A stretch of 64,000 bases of DNA from Pseudomonadaceae bacterium (GCA_900766265.1 CAAFUS010000006.1:310001-374000), one strand, 5' to 3'. Positions 25,095 through 34,984 are shown, counted from the first letter of the stretch. Numbers and translations are program-made. Notes: a model not told the origin generated them from the letters alone.

Positions 25095-26582
25095 ATGGAA
25101 TTCGTTGTCAAAAGCGCCAAAGCCTCAACCCTCAAAACCGCCACGCTGGTGCTGCCGGTCAGCGAAGGCCTCGCACTGGGCGAGACCGCGCAGGCCGTGG
25201 ACACCGCGAGCGGTGGCGCCCTCACGACGATCCTCAAGCGCGGCGACCTGCAAGGCAAGGTCGGACAGACGCTGCTGCTGCACAGCCTGCCCGGCATCAA
25301 GGCCGAGCGCGTGCTGCTGGTCGGAATCGGCAACGAGTCCGAACTCAACGCCCGCCAGTGGCGCAAGGTCGCCACGGCCGTGCTTTCGGTCCTCAAGGGC
25401 CTGGGCGGTGCGGATGCGACCCTGGCGCTGCAAGGGGTTCTGATCAACGGCCGGGACGCCTACGCCACCGCACGCCTGCTGGTCGAAGTGCTCGCCGATG
25501 GCCGCTACGTTTTCGACCGCTACAAGAGCAAGAAAGCCGAACCCTCGTCGCTGGGCAAGATCACCCTGCTCTGCCACAAGGCCGACCAGGCGGGCGTCGA
25601 GCGCGCCGCGGCACAAGGTGCGGCGATTGCCGCCGGCATGGCCTACGCACGCGACCTCGGCAACCTGCCACCCAACGTCTGCCACCCGAGCTTCATGGCT
25701 GAGGAAGCCAGGCAGCTCGGCAAAGCCTACAAGGGGCTCAAGGTAGAGATCCTCGACGAGAACAAGCTGCGCGCACTGGGTGCCGGCGCCTTCCTGGCGG
25801 TTTCCCAGGGCAGCGAGCAGCCGCCACGGCTGATTGTGATGCAATACAACGGCGGCAAGAAGGGCGACAAGCCATACGCCCTGGTCGGCAAGGGCATCAC
25901 CTTCGACACCGGCGGCATCAGCATCAAGCCTTCGGCCAACATGGACGAAATGAAGTACGACATGTGCGGCGCCGCCAGCGTGCTCGGGACCTTCCGCACC
26001 CTGCTCGAGCTGCAGCTGCCGATCAACGTGGTCGGCCTGCTCGCCTGCGCCGAGAACATGCCCAGCGGCCGCGCCACCCGCCCCGGCGACATCGTCACCA
26101 CCATGAGCGGCCAGACCGTTGAGATCCTCAATACCGACGCCGAAGGGCGCCTGGTGTTGTGCGACACCCTGACCTATGCCGAGCGCTTCCAGCCGCAGGC
26201 GGTCATCGACGTCGCCACCCTGACCGGCGCCTGCATCGTCGCCCTGGGCAGCAACACCTCCGGCCTGATGGGCAACAACGACGAGCTGATCCAGCAGCTG
26301 CTGTCCGCTGGCGAGCGCGCCGACGATCGCGCCTGGCAGCTCCCGCTGTTCGAGGAGTACCAGGAGCAGCTCGACAGCCCGTTCGCCGACTTCGCCAACA
26401 TCGGCGGGCCAAAGGCGGGCACCATCACCGCCGGCTGCTTCCTCTCCCGTTTCGCCAAGCAGTACGCCTGGGCCCATCTAGACATCGCCGGGACCGCTTG
26501 GACCAGCGGCGGCAAGGAAAAGGGCGGCACCGGCCGTCCGGTACCGCTGCTGAGCCAGTATCTGCTCGACCGGGCCGGCTGA
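25095..26582 (+). CDS. pepA: leucyl aminopeptidase PepA
   Basis: PepA (495 aa) is a hexameric di-metal aminopeptidase of family M17; related proteins also bind DNA in recombination and transcription. The metal-binding core shows VGKGITFDTGG with the lysine and aspartate ligands, then MKYDMCGAASV. The hallmark NTDAEGRLVL is at about residue 345. The ATG at 25095 gives the canonical MEFVVKSA start and has GGGGA upstream, so I preferred it to the ATG at 25074. It starts the pepA-holC-orf-valS cluster. Confidence 0.96.
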   Translation: MEFVVKSAKASTLKTATLVLPVSEGLALGETAQAVDTASGGALTTILKRGDLQGKVGQTLLLHSLPGIKAERVLLVGIGNESELNARQWRKVATAVLSVLKGLGGADATLALQGVLINGRDAYATARLLVEVLADGRYVFDRYKSKKAEPSSLGKITLLCHKADQAGVERAAAQGAAIAAGMAYARDLGNLPPNVCHPSFMAEEARQLGKAYKGLKVEILDENKLRALGAGAFLAVSQGSEQPPRLIVMQYNGGKKGDKPYALVGKGITFDTGGISIKPSANMDEMKYDMCGAASVLGTFRTLLELQLPINVVGLLACAENMPSGRATRPGDIVTTMSGQTVEILNTDAEGRLVLCDTLTYAERFQPQAVIDVATLTGACIVALGSNTSGLMGNNDELIQQLLSAGERADDRAWQLPLFEEYQEQLDSPFADFANIGGPKAGTITAGCFLSRFAKQYAWAHLDIAGTAWTSGGKEKGGTGRPVPLLSQYLLDRAG

Positions 26583-26628
26583 TGACAGGCACGCCCCTGT
26601 CCCGCCGGCTCGACCAGGCTGGCGGTTC

Positions 26629-27048
26629 ATGACCCGGGTCGAATTCTACGTACTGCCGAGCGCCGACACGGCCGGCCGCCTGCGGGCGGCCTGCACCCTG
26701 GCGGCCAAGGGTTGGCGCCACGGCATGTCGGTGTTCATCCGTTGCGTCGACGAGGCGCAGTGCCGGGAGATGGACGAGCTGCTCTGGCGCTTCCGCGCCG
26801 AGAGCTTCGTTCCCCATGACCTGCACGACGAGGATCCGAACTCGCCGGTGGTGATCGGTCGCGACCAGCCGCCAGGAGCCTCGCAGGGGCTGCTGGTCAA
26901 CCTTGACCCGACCCTTTCGCCCCATGTCGATCGCTTCAGCCGGGTGATCGAGATCGTCAACCAGGCGCCCGAGCTGTTGACCGTCTGCCGGGACAACTTT
27001 CGTCTGTATCGCCAGCGCGGCTATGATCCAAAGCGTGTTGAACTCTAA
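26629..27048 (+). CDS. holC: DNA polymerase III chi subunit
   Basis: HolC (139 aa) is the chi subunit of the clamp loader and contacts single-strand-binding protein. The start TRVEFYVL, the AAKGWRHGMSVFIRC helix-strand region and the QGLLVNLDP segment with the later RDNFRLYRQRGY end are family features. It lies between pepA and valS, the standard place in gammaproteobacteria. Confidence 0.95.
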   Translation: MTRVEFYVLPSADTAGRLRAACTLAAKGWRHGMSVFIRCVDEAQCREMDELLWRFRAESFVPHDLHDEDPNSPVVIGRDQPPGASQGLLVNLDPTLSPHVDRFSRVIEIVNQAPELLTVCRDNFRLYRQRGYDPKRVEL

Positions 27049-27074
27049 TACGCGATCGCGGACTGTCCTGCACC

Positions 27075-27461
27075 ATGGTTGATACTCCGAAAAACCCCCC
27101 GCATCTGCTGGACGACCTGGAGTCGATCCGCGCCTTGCTCGGGGATGATTTTCCCGACGCCGACTCGCCGGAGACGACCTTGGATCCGGCTGCGATCCCG
27201 GTGCTTTCCGAGGTGGTCGCCCCCGCCCCCGCCCCCGAGCGGGCGCTGTCGGCCACCCCTGCCTCGTCGGCACCTGATCCTGCCCCGGCCCGCCCGTCGC
27301 AACAACCCGGACAACGCACGCCCGCCGAGCGCAAGCTGGACAGCGAACTGCGCGCCGCGGCCAACCTGATCCTGCAGGATGTGATCGACGACTTCGTCCC
27401 GCAGATCGAGGCCGAACTCAAGCGCCGCCTCGAGGGACTGATCCAGACTCGCAAATACTGA
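27075..27461 (+). CDS. conserved hypothetical protein between holC and valS
   Basis: 128 residues. An acidic N-terminus (PHLLDDLESIRALLGDDF) and a Pro/Ala-rich linker lead to a helical C-terminus (LDSELRAAANLILQDVIDD, then IEAELKRRLEGL). No known domain was recognised. Pseudomonas genomes commonly have such a gene between holC and valS, so it is probably expressed with them. The function is unknown, and its shape suggests a small adaptor or structural protein. The gap to valS is 110 bp. Confidence 0.7.
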   Translation: MVDTPKNPPHLLDDLESIRALLGDDFPDADSPETTLDPAAIPVLSEVVAPAPAPERALSATPASSAPDPAPARPSQQPGQRTPAERKLDSELRAAANLILQDVIDDFVPQIEAELKRRLEGLIQTRKY

Positions 27462-27571
27462 CCGGGCGGCTTCCCGTCGCGCCGACCTGACTCCACGCCG
27501 ATCCTCTGACCGGCGTTTTGCCTTTATACTCTCCGGTTTTTCCTGATCAGCCGTTTTAAGGGTCCCGCCGC

Positions 27572-30403
27572 ATGGACAAGACCTACCAGCCGCACGCCAT
27601 CGAGACTTCCTGGTACCAGACCTGGGAGCGGAACAATTACTTCGCTCCCCAAGGGGCCGGTGAGCCCTACACCATTATGATCCCGCCGCCGAATGTGACC
27701 GGCAGCCTGCACATGGGCCATGGCTTCAATAACGCCATCATGGATGCGCTGATCCGCTTCCGCCGCATGCAGGGCCGCAACACCCTGTGGCAGCCGGGCA
27801 CCGACCATGCCGGCATCGCCACGCAAATGCTGGTGGAGAGGCAGATCGGCGCGCAGGGCCTGAGCCGGCATGACCTGGGTCGGGAGAAGTTCCTGGAGAA
27901 GGTCTGGGAATGGAAGGCGCAATCGGGCGGCAACATCAGCCGCCAGATCCGCCGGCTCGGCTCCTCGGTGGACTGGTCGCGCGAGCGGTTCACCATGGAC
28001 GAGGGCCTGTCTGAAGCCGTCAAGGAAGCCTTTGTCCGTCTGCATGAAGATGGCCTGATCTACCGTGGCAAGCGCCTGGTCAACTGGGATACCAAACTGC
28101 ACACCGCCATTTCCGACCTGGAAGTGGAAAGCCACGACGAGAAGGGCTCGCTGTGGAACCTGCGTTATCCGCTGGCCGACGGCAAGCGGACCGCCGATGG
28201 CAAGGATTACCTGATCGTCGCCACTACCCGTCCGGAAACCATGCTCGGCGATGCTGCCGTGGCGGTCCATCCCGAGGACGAGCGCTACAAGGCGCTGATC
28301 GGCAGCTACGTCGAACTGCCACTGGTGGGCCGGCGCATCCCGATCGTGGGCGACGACTACTGCGACCCCGAGTTCGGCACCGGTTGCGTCAAGATCACCC
28401 CGGCGCACGATTTCAACGACTATGAAGTCGGCAAGCGCCACGGCCTGCCGCTTATCAATATCTTCGACAAGAATGCTGCCGTGCTCGCGGCCGGCCAGGT
28501 GTTCAACCTCGATGGCAGCTTGAACACCGACATAGACGCGAGCTTGCCCGCCGAGTACGCCGGGCTCGATCGCTTCGAGGCGCGCAAGCGGATCGTCTCG
28601 GCCTTCGAGACGGCCGGCCTGCTCGAGAAGATAGACGACCACGCCCTCAAGGTTCCGAAGGGCGACCGCTCCGGCACCGTGATCGAACCCTGGCTCACCG
28701 ACCAGTGGTACGTCTCCACCAAGCCGCTGGCCGAGAAGGCCATCGCCACGGTGGAGAGCGGGCAGATCCAGTTCGTGCCCAAGCAGTACGAGAACATGTA
28801 CTTCAGCTGGATGCGCGACATCCAGGACTGGTGCATCAGCCGCCAGCTGTGGTGGGGCCACCGCATCCCCGCCTGGTACGACGAAGCCGGCAACGTCTAT
28901 GTCGGTCGTGACGAAGCCGAAGTGCGTGCCAAGCATGGTCTCGGTGACCTCGCCCTGCGCCAGGACGACGACGTGCTCGACACCTGGTTCAGCTCCGGGC
29001 TGTGGACCTTCTCCACCCTCGGCTGGCCTGAACAGACCGAGGCGCTGAAGACCTTCCACCCCACCGACGTGCTGGTCACCGGCTTCGACATCATCTTCTT
29101 CTGGGTCGCCCGGATGATCATGCTCTCGACCCACCTGACCGGGCAGATCCCGTTCAAGACCGTCTACGTGCATGGTCTGGTGCGCGACGGCCAGGGGCAG
29201 AAGATGTCCAAGTCCAAGGGCAACGTGCTCGACCCGCTCGACATCGTCGACGGCATCACCCTCGACGCACTGCTGGAAAAACGCACCAGCGGCATGATGC
29301 AGCCCAAGCTCGCCGAGAAGATCGCCAAGCAGACCCGCGCCGAATTCCCCGAAGGCATCGCCAGCTACGGCACCGATGCCCTGCGCTTCACCTTCTGCTC
29401 GCTGGCCTCCACCGGCCGCGACATCAAGTTCGACATGGGTCGCGTCGAGGGCTACCGCAACTTCTGCAATAAGCTGTGGAACGCCACCAACTTCGTGCTG
29501 GAAAACACCGACGGCAAGGACTGCGGGGTCAACGACGAGCCCGTGGAGCTGTCGTCGGTCGATCGCTGGATCATCTCCGCGCTGCAGCGCACCGAGGCCG
29601 ACGTCACCCGCCACCTTGACGCCTTCCGCTTCGACCTGGCGGCCCAGGCCCTCTACGAGTTCGTCTGGGATGAGTACTGCGCCTGGTACCTGGAACTGGT
29701 CAAGCCGGTGCTGTGGGACGAGAACGCGTCCGTAGAGCGTCAACGCGGTACCCGCCGCACGCTGATCCGGGTGCTGGAGGTGGCTCTGCGTCTGGCCCAT
29801 CCGTTCATGCCCTTCATCACCGAAGAGATCTGGCAGCGCATCAAGGCCCAGGCCGGAAAGCAAGGCGAGACGCTGATGCTGCAACCCTGGCCGGTGGCCG
29901 ACGACAGCCGTATCGATGCGGCGGCCGAGGCCGACATCGGCTGGGTCAAGACCTTCATGCTCGGCCTGCGGCAGATTCGCGGAGAGATGAACATCTCCAT
30001 GGCCAAGCGCATCGACGTGCTGCTGGCCAATGCCAGCGCCGAAGACCAGCGCCGCCTGGCCGAGAACGAGCCGTTGCTCAAGAAGCTCGCCAAGCTCGAG
30101 TCGGTGCGCGTACTGGCTGCCGGCGAAGAAGCGCCTATGGCCGCCACCGCGCTGGTCGGCGAGATGGAAGTGCTGGTACCGATGGCCGGCCTGATCGACA
30201 AGGACGCCGAACTGGCGCGCCTGGACAAGGAAATCGGCCGCCTGGACGGTGAGGTCAAACGCGTCGGCGGCAAGCTCGGCAACCAGGGCTTCGTCGCCAA
30301 GGCTCCTGCAGACGTCATTGAGAAGGAGCGCGCCAAGCTCGCCGAGGCGGAACTGGCGCTGGGCAAGCTTCGCGAGCAGCGCGCGCGCATGGCGACGCTG
30401 TAA
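27572..30403 (+). CDS. valS: valyl-tRNA synthetase
   Basis: ValS (943 aa) charges tRNA-Val and edits misactivated threonine. The HIGH motif is HMGH near residue 47 (in NVTGSLHMGHGF) and the KMSKS loop is KMSKSKGN near 547. The CP1 editing domain lies between them. The C-terminal coiled coil typical of ValS is present (KEIGRLDGEVKRV to the end). An AAGGG box precedes the ATG. Full length for the family. Confidence 0.98.
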   Translation: MDKTYQPHAIETSWYQTWERNNYFAPQGAGEPYTIMIPPPNVTGSLHMGHGFNNAIMDALIRFRRMQGRNTLWQPGTDHAGIATQMLVERQIGAQGLSRHDLGREKFLEKVWEWKAQSGGNISRQIRRLGSSVDWSRERFTMDEGLSEAVKEAFVRLHEDGLIYRGKRLVNWDTKLHTAISDLEVESHDEKGSLWNLRYPLADGKRTADGKDYLIVATTRPETMLGDAAVAVHPEDERYKALIGSYVELPLVGRRIPIVGDDYCDPEFGTGCVKITPAHDFNDYEVGKRHGLPLINIFDKNAAVLAAGQVFNLDGSLNTDIDASLPAEYAGLDRFEARKRIVSAFETAGLLEKIDDHALKVPKGDRSGTVIEPWLTDQWYVSTKPLAEKAIATVESGQIQFVPKQYENMYFSWMRDIQDWCISRQLWWGHRIPAWYDEAGNVYVGRDEAEVRAKHGLGDLALRQDDDVLDTWFSSGLWTFSTLGWPEQTEALKTFHPTDVLVTGFDIIFFWVARMIMLSTHLTGQIPFKTVYVHGLVRDGQGQKMSKSKGNVLDPLDIVDGITLDALLEKRTSGMMQPKLAEKIAKQTRAEFPEGIASYGTDALRFTFCSLASTGRDIKFDMGRVEGYRNFCNKLWNATNFVLENTDGKDCGVNDEPVELSSVDRWIISALQRTEADVTRHLDAFRFDLAAQALYEFVWDEYCAWYLELVKPVLWDENASVERQRGTRRTLIRVLEVALRLAHPFMPFITEEIWQRIKAQAGKQGETLMLQPWPVADDSRIDAAAEADIGWVKTFMLGLRQIRGEMNISMAKRIDVLLANASAEDQRRLAENEPLLKKLAKLESVRVLAAGEEAPMAATALVGEMEVLVPMAGLIDKDAELARLDKEIGRLDGEVKRVGGKLGNQGFVAKAPADVIEKERAKLAEAELALGKLREQRARMATL

Positions 30404-30411
30404 AGACGTCA

Positions 30412-30443
30412 CCCACGCCCGGGCCTCCGCGCCCGGGCGTGGG
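30412..30443. terminator. perfect 13-bp hairpin after valS
   Basis: CCCACGCCCGGGC pairs with GCCCGGGCGTGGG around CTCCGC, 9 nt after the valS stop. No T-run follows, so it may stabilise the mRNA end or assist termination rather than act alone. Confidence 0.55.
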
Positions 30444-30595
30444 CTGCACCTTGATTACGCTGCGACCTGCCGCATCGATGCAGGCACCACGGCCCGCAAG
30501 GCACGATGCGCGGGGTCACGACTGATAGCAGCCGTGACCCGCTCCGCTGTCATGCCTTTCCTGGCCGACGGGCACGAAAAGAATGGAGCGCTTTG

Positions 30596-31975
30596 ATGTA
30601 CCTGTTAATGGCTGTGGTATTTGTCATCGGCTATCTGTGCATAGCACTGGAACACTCCCTGAAGATCGACAAGGCAGCTTCGGCAATCCTCACCGCCGTG
30701 CTGACCTGGACAATTCTGGTCCTGGGCGCGGACCACATCCTGCCGCTGCTACCCCAGGAGGGTCATGGCGGGCATAGCGGCTCGGCCTTGGTGATCGAGT
30801 CACTGCGCCACCACCTCGGCGAGATTTCCGAGATTCTGTTCTTCCTGCTCGGCGCGATGACCATTGTCGAGCTGATCGATTCCCATGAGGGCTTCAAGGC
30901 CATCACCGACCGCATCCAGACGCGCAAGCGCGTCCATCTGCTGTGGATCATCGGCTTCCTGACGTTCTTCCTTTCCGCGGCGCTGGACAACCTGACCACC
31001 ACCATCGTGATGGTATCGCTGCTACGCAAGCTGGTGCGTGGCCGGCCCGAACGCTGGCTGTACGTCGGTGTCGTGGTGATCGCAGCGAACGCCGGTGGCG
31101 CCTGGTCGCCGATCGGCGACGTCACCACTACCATGCTCTGGATCGGCAACCAGATCAGCGCGACCGGGGTGATCACCTCGCTGTTCCTGCCGAGCCTGGT
31201 CTGCCTGCTGGTACCGCTGACGGTGCTGAGCTTCCGCCTCACCGGCGAAGCGCCCCGCCCCCGGCTACGGGCGCACCTGGCCGAAGAGCGCAGCCCGACG
31301 ACCGCCTTCGAGCGCAACCTCGTACTAACGCTGGGCATCGGCGCGCTGATGTTCGTGCCGGTGTTCAAGACGGTCACCCACCTGCCACCGTACATGGGCA
31401 TCCTGTTCGGCCTCGGCGTGCTGTGGCTGGCCACCGAGATCATCCATCGCGGCAAGAACGACGAGGACAAGCATCCGCTGTCGGTCGTCGGCGTGCTGCG
31501 CAAGGTCGACACGCCGAGCGTGCTGTTCTTCCTTGGCATCCTGCTCGCCGTCTCGGCGCTAGCTACCGCGGGCCACCTGACCCAGGTGGCGGTAGGTCTG
31601 GAATGGGCGTTCGGCAACATCTACGCGATCAACTACGCGATCGGGCTGCTTTCAGCGGTAGTCGACAACGTGCCGCTGGTGGCCGGCGCGATGAAGATGT
31701 ACCCACTGGTGAGCCCGGCGATCCTCGAAGGCGTCGCGGCGGAGCAGACCGGCTGGCTGTCGCAGTTCGTGGTCGACGGCACCTTCTGGGAGATGCTCGC
31801 CTACTGCGCCGGCACCGGGGGCAGCACGCTGATCATCGGCTCGGCCGCCGGCGTGGCGGCCATGGGCATGGAGAAGATCAGTTTCATCTGGTACGTCAAG
31901 CGCGTCAGCCTGCTGGCGTTTCTCGGCTATTCCGCCGGGGCGGCCACCTATCTGGGCCTGCTGGCACTGTCATGA
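30596..31975 (+). CDS. nhaD: sodium:proton antiporter NhaD
   Basis: This 459-residue inner-membrane protein of the NhaD/ArsB-like transporter group exchanges Na+ (or Li+) for protons. It has about 12 hydrophobic segments. The conserved SAALDNLTTTIVMVSL and AANAGGAWSPIGDVTTTMLW motifs hold the polar residues of the ion path, and VVDNVPLVAGAMKM repeats the pattern in the second half. I chose the ATG at 30596 because GGAG lies 7 nt upstream. It overlaps the following HTH gene as ATGA. Confidence 0.9.
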   Translation: MYLLMAVVFVIGYLCIALEHSLKIDKAASAILTAVLTWTILVLGADHILPLLPQEGHGGHSGSALVIESLRHHLGEISEILFFLLGAMTIVELIDSHEGFKAITDRIQTRKRVHLLWIIGFLTFFLSAALDNLTTTIVMVSLLRKLVRGRPERWLYVGVVVIAANAGGAWSPIGDVTTTMLWIGNQISATGVITSLFLPSLVCLLVPLTVLSFRLTGEAPRPRLRAHLAEERSPTTAFERNLVLTLGIGALMFVPVFKTVTHLPPYMGILFGLGVLWLATEIIHRGKNDEDKHPLSVVGVLRKVDTPSVLFFLGILLAVSALATAGHLTQVAVGLEWAFGNIYAINYAIGLLSAVVDNVPLVAGAMKMYPLVSPAILEGVAAEQTGWLSQFVVDGTFWEMLAYCAGTGGSTLIIGSAAGVAAMGMEKISFIWYVKRVSLLAFLGYSAGAATYLGLLALS

Positions 31976-32283
31976 GCGACGAAACGATGGACGCGAGCAA
32001 GACCCGAACCAGCTTCTACCGCCGCCTTTACCTCGCCTGGCTGATCGACAGCGGTACCGCCACCAGCGTGCCGGCGCTGATGGCGAGCACCGGCATGCCG
32101 CGGCGCACCGCGCAGGACACGCTCGCGGCGCTGGCCGAACTGGATATCGAATGCGTCTTCGAACAGGACGAGGGCGATCGGCATAATGCAGGCCATTACC
32201 GCATACGCGACTGGGGCGCCATCGATCGTGCCTGGGTCGAGCGCAACCTGCCCCGCATTCGCAACGTGCTCGGATATCGCTGA
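31972..32283 (+). CDS. small winged-helix/HTH protein coupled to nhaD
   Basis: 103 residues. The N-terminal 60 residues look like a winged helix (SFYRRLYLAWLIDSGTATSV, then TGMPRRTAQDTLAALAELD as recognition part), followed by RDWGAIDRAWVERNLPRIRN. It resembles a conserved Pseudomonas family annotated as YfeC-like helix-turn-helix protein; I recall this but cannot confirm it here. Its ATG overlaps the nhaD stop, so the two are probably co-translated. It may regulate the antiporter. Confidence 0.65.
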   Translation: MSDETMDASKTRTSFYRRLYLAWLIDSGTATSVPALMASTGMPRRTAQDTLAALAELDIECVFEQDEGDRHNAGHYRIRDWGAIDRAWVERNLPRIRNVLGYR

Positions 32284-32346
32284 GCGCCCGCCGCACCGCG
32301 TAAAAGTTATGGGACAATGCGCGCCGGATCACCTGCCCTGCCCACC

Positions 32347-33321
32347 ATGCCTTCCACCAAGAAACCCGACTCGCCTTCGGCCGCGCCCGCTGTGGCGCTG
32401 CACCCGCGCAACCGCCACGGCGGACGCTACGATTTCACCGCCCTTATCGCCGGCTGTCCCGCGCTGGCCGAGTTCGTCGTGATCAATCCGTACGGCAAGC
32501 AAAGCATCGATTTCGCCGATCCCGCCGCGGTGCGGGTGTTCAATCGTGCACTGCTCAAGCAGTTCTACGGCATCGAGCACTGGGACATTCCGCCGGGCTA
32601 CCTCTGTCCGCCGGTGCCGGGTCGCGCCGACTACCTGCATGGCGTGGCCGATCTGCTGGCCGAAGACAACGAGGGCACGATTCCTCGTGGCAGCAGGGTC
32701 AAGGTCCTCGACGTGGGCACCGGAGCCAACTGCATCTATCCGCTGATCGGCCTGCATGAATACGGCTGGCGTTTCATCGGGTCGGACATCGATGCGGTCG
32801 CCCTGGCCGCTGCCGAAACCGTGGTAAAGGCCAATGGCCTGGAGAAATCCATCGGCCTGCGTCGACAGGCGGATCCACGAAAGGTCTTCGAGGGCATCGT
32901 CCGCGAGACCGATCGCTTCGACGTCAGCCTCTGCAACCCACCCTTTCACGCCTCGGCGCAGGAAGCGACCCAGGGCAGCCATCGCAAGTGGCGCAACCTG
33001 GGCAAGCTCGACCCTAAGCGCAAGCTACCGGTACTGAATTTCGGCGGGCAGGCGGCCGAACTCTGGTGCGAAGGGGGCGAGGCGGCCTTCATCGCGCGCC
33101 TGGCGCAGGAAAGCCTGGCCTTCGCCGGGCAAGTATGCTGGTTCAGTACGCTGGTATCGAAAGGGGGCAACGTTCCGCCCCTGCTGGCGCGCCTGAAGCG
33201 GCTGGGCGTCGAGCGCGTCGACGTGCAGCCTATGGCCCAGGGGCAGAAGCAGAGCCGCTTCGTCGCCTGGACCTATCTCGACAGGGAAAGCCGTAGCGCC
33301 TGGCGCCAGCGGCCGGACTAG
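32347..33321 (+). CDS. rlmF: 23S rRNA m6A1618 methyltransferase RlmF
   Basis: RlmF (324 aa from this start) methylates N6 of adenine 1618 in 23S rRNA. HPRNRHGGRYDF near the N-terminus is a family mark. The SAM-binding loop is VLDVGTGANCIYP, and the catalytic motif of N6-adenine methylases is CNPPFHAS. SHRKWRNLG and the C-terminal QGQKQSRFVAWT also match. The start is uncertain: ATG 32347 was chosen, but ATG 32317 in the same frame is possible, and neither has a strong ribosome site. Confidence 0.9.
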   Translation: MPSTKKPDSPSAAPAVALHPRNRHGGRYDFTALIAGCPALAEFVVINPYGKQSIDFADPAAVRVFNRALLKQFYGIEHWDIPPGYLCPPVPGRADYLHGVADLLAEDNEGTIPRGSRVKVLDVGTGANCIYPLIGLHEYGWRFIGSDIDAVALAAAETVVKANGLEKSIGLRRQADPRKVFEGIVRETDRFDVSLCNPPFHASAQEATQGSHRKWRNLGKLDPKRKLPVLNFGGQAAELWCEGGEAAFIARLAQESLAFAGQVCWFSTLVSKGGNVPPLLARLKRLGVERVDVQPMAQGQKQSRFVAWTYLDRESRSAWRQRPD

Positions 33322-33332
33322 CGCGAAGGCTG

Positions 33333-33524
33333 TCAGACCGCCACGTCCCAGAGCTGCTTGTCCTTGAGCGCCAGCGTCTGAATATAACGTGGCTCGCCGT
33401 TGATCTCTTCGAGCTCGGTCATACCGGCCAGCTCGCCCACCACGCGGTATCGCTTGCCGGCCGTCTTGTCCTTGAGCGGGTAAAGTTTGGCGATCTGCTG
33501 GGCGAGTTCGGTGAGGGTGGACAT
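33333..33524 (-). CDS. small conserved hypothetical protein
   Basis: 63 residues from ATG 33524 (GGAG 11 nt upstream). The first half is helical (TLTELAQQIAKLYPLKDK), the second half has short strands (KRYRVVGELAG, then EPRYIQTLALKDKQLWDVAV). No membrane span. No function is known to me. It is convergent with rlmF. The longer frame to 33608 adds a non-protein-like N-terminus and was not used. Confidence 0.6.
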   Translation of the reverse strand: MSTLTELAQQIAKLYPLKDKTAGKRYRVVGELAGMTELEEINGEPRYIQTLALKDKQLWDVAV

Positions 33525-33976
33525 GGTTCGACTTACTCCAAATACTGCATGCGGCAGCGTTTTACTCGTTATTGGTGACAGTTCTGCGACAACGCTCGGA
33601 TCGCCCATGCGGCAGCCGATCGCCTATCCTGCGATCCGCCATGAGTACCCGACATGAGACTTTTGAGCGAAGCGGCGCGATTTGATTCCACGAATCGTGC
33701 CAGGCGTGCCGACATAGCGATGAAACCTGCCTTCCCCAAGGCCGCCATGCATGGCATTCCGACATCGCGAAGCACCGGCTTCGGCATCCCGAAGACCCCA
33801 TGATACCTGGCCTCCAGCGGGCTTGAAGGGCGGGACCGACTCGCCGCACCACCGTCCATCCGATTGTTACTACAGGCTCACCGAGCGAGGGTCGGCGCCC
33901 CGGCGTCCGGATCGCTGAGGTACACTGCGCGGCTCGACGACCCGCCCCGGGCGGCCTTGCCATACGAGTAGATTCC
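33525..33976. other. 452-bp intergenic stretch without a clear gene
   Basis: Open frames on the minus strand exist (for example 33569-33859), including a stretch reading MPKPVLRDVGMPCMAALGKA, but no ribosome site or domain supports them. The pattern looks like a recurrent intergenic sequence rather than a gene. The promoter of the gene at 33977 should lie in its right part. Confidence 0.45.
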
Positions 33977-34984
33977 ATGCCGATTCGCCACTGCATCGTC
34001 CACCTGATCGAGAAGAAGCCCGACGGCACGCCCGCGGTGTTGCATGCCCGCGACAGCGAGCTGGACGACTCCCAGGCGATGGAGAACCTGCTGGCGGACC
34101 TCAACGAGAGCTACAACGCCAAGCAGGGCAAGGCGTGGGGTCATTTCCACAGCGAGTCGGGGGCCTACCCGTTCAGCGGATGGCTCGGCCAGTATCTCGA
34201 AGGCGCGCAGGATTTCACCGCGTTCAGCCGCCAGGCGGTCGAGCACCTCCAGAAGCTGATGGAGGAGTCGAATCTCTCCACCGGCGGCCACGTGCTGTTC
34301 GCCCACTACCAGCAGGGCATGACGGACTACCTGGCCATCGCCCTGCTCCACCACAGCGAGGGCGTGACGGTCACCGAAACCCTGGAGGTGGCGCCGGCCA
34401 AGCACTTGGACCTGGGCCAGCTGCATCTGGCGGCACGGATCAACCTCTCCGAATGGCAGAACAACCGCCAGTCCAAGCAGTACATCTCCTTCATCAAAGG
34501 CAAGAACGGAAAGAAGGTCTCGGAGTATTTTCGCGACTTCATCGGCTGCCAGGAAGGTGTCGACGCACCCGGTGAAACGCGCACCCTGCTCAAGGCCTTC
34601 AGCGATTTCGTCGAAAGCGAGGACCTGCCAGAGGAACAGGCGCGGCAGAAGACCACCGCGCTGGTGGACTACGCCAGCACCCAGGCCAAGCTCGGCGAAC
34701 CCATGACCCTCGAAGAACTGTCCGGCGTCATCGACGAAGAGCGTCCACGGGCGTTCTACGAGCACATCCGCAACAAGGACTACGGCCTGTCCCCCGAGAT
34801 TCCGCCGGACAAGCGCACGCTCAACCAGTTTCGCCGCTTCACCGGCCGCGCTGAAGGCCTGTCGATCAGCTTCGAGGCGCACCTGCTGGGCTCGAAGATC
34901 GAATACGACGAAGCGCGCGACATGTTGATCATCCGCCAGCTGCCGACCCAGCTCGTCGACCAGCTCAAGCGCCGCAAGGACTAG
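33977..34984 (+). CDS. ndpA: nucleoid-associated protein YejK/NdpA
   Basis: 335 residues of the YejK family, cytoplasmic proteins found on the nucleoid. The N-terminus PIRHCIVHLIEKKPDG is typical, as are DSQAMENLLADLNESYNAKQGKAWG and the central SEYFRDFIGCQEGVDAPGETRTLL. The C-terminal part carries SISFEAHLLGSKIEYDE. The length is what the family shows. It is monocistronic here. Confidence 0.93.
   Translation: MPIRHCIVHLIEKKPDGTPAVLHARDSELDDSQAMENLLADLNESYNAKQGKAWGHFHSESGAYPFSGWLGQYLEGAQDFTAFSRQAVEHLQKLMEESNLSTGGHVLFAHYQQGMTDYLAIALLHHSEGVTVTETLEVAPAKHLDLGQLHLAARINLSEWQNNRQSKQYISFIKGKNGKKVSEYFRDFIGCQEGVDAPGETRTLLKAFSDFVESEDLPEEQARQKTTALVDYASTQAKLGEPMTLEELSGVIDEERPRAFYEHIRNKDYGLSPEIPPDKRTLNQFRRFTGRAEGLSISFEAHLLGSKIEYDEARDMLIIRQLPTQLVDQLKRRKD

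Noticed and set aside
27524..30412. 962-codon minus-strand frame opposite valS
   Set aside because: Antisense shadow of valS; composition follows third-position GC of the real gene.
30943..32283. Plus-strand frame of 446 codons through nhaD
   Set aside because: Only its last 103 codons, from the ATG at 31972, are a gene; the rest is out of frame with nhaD.
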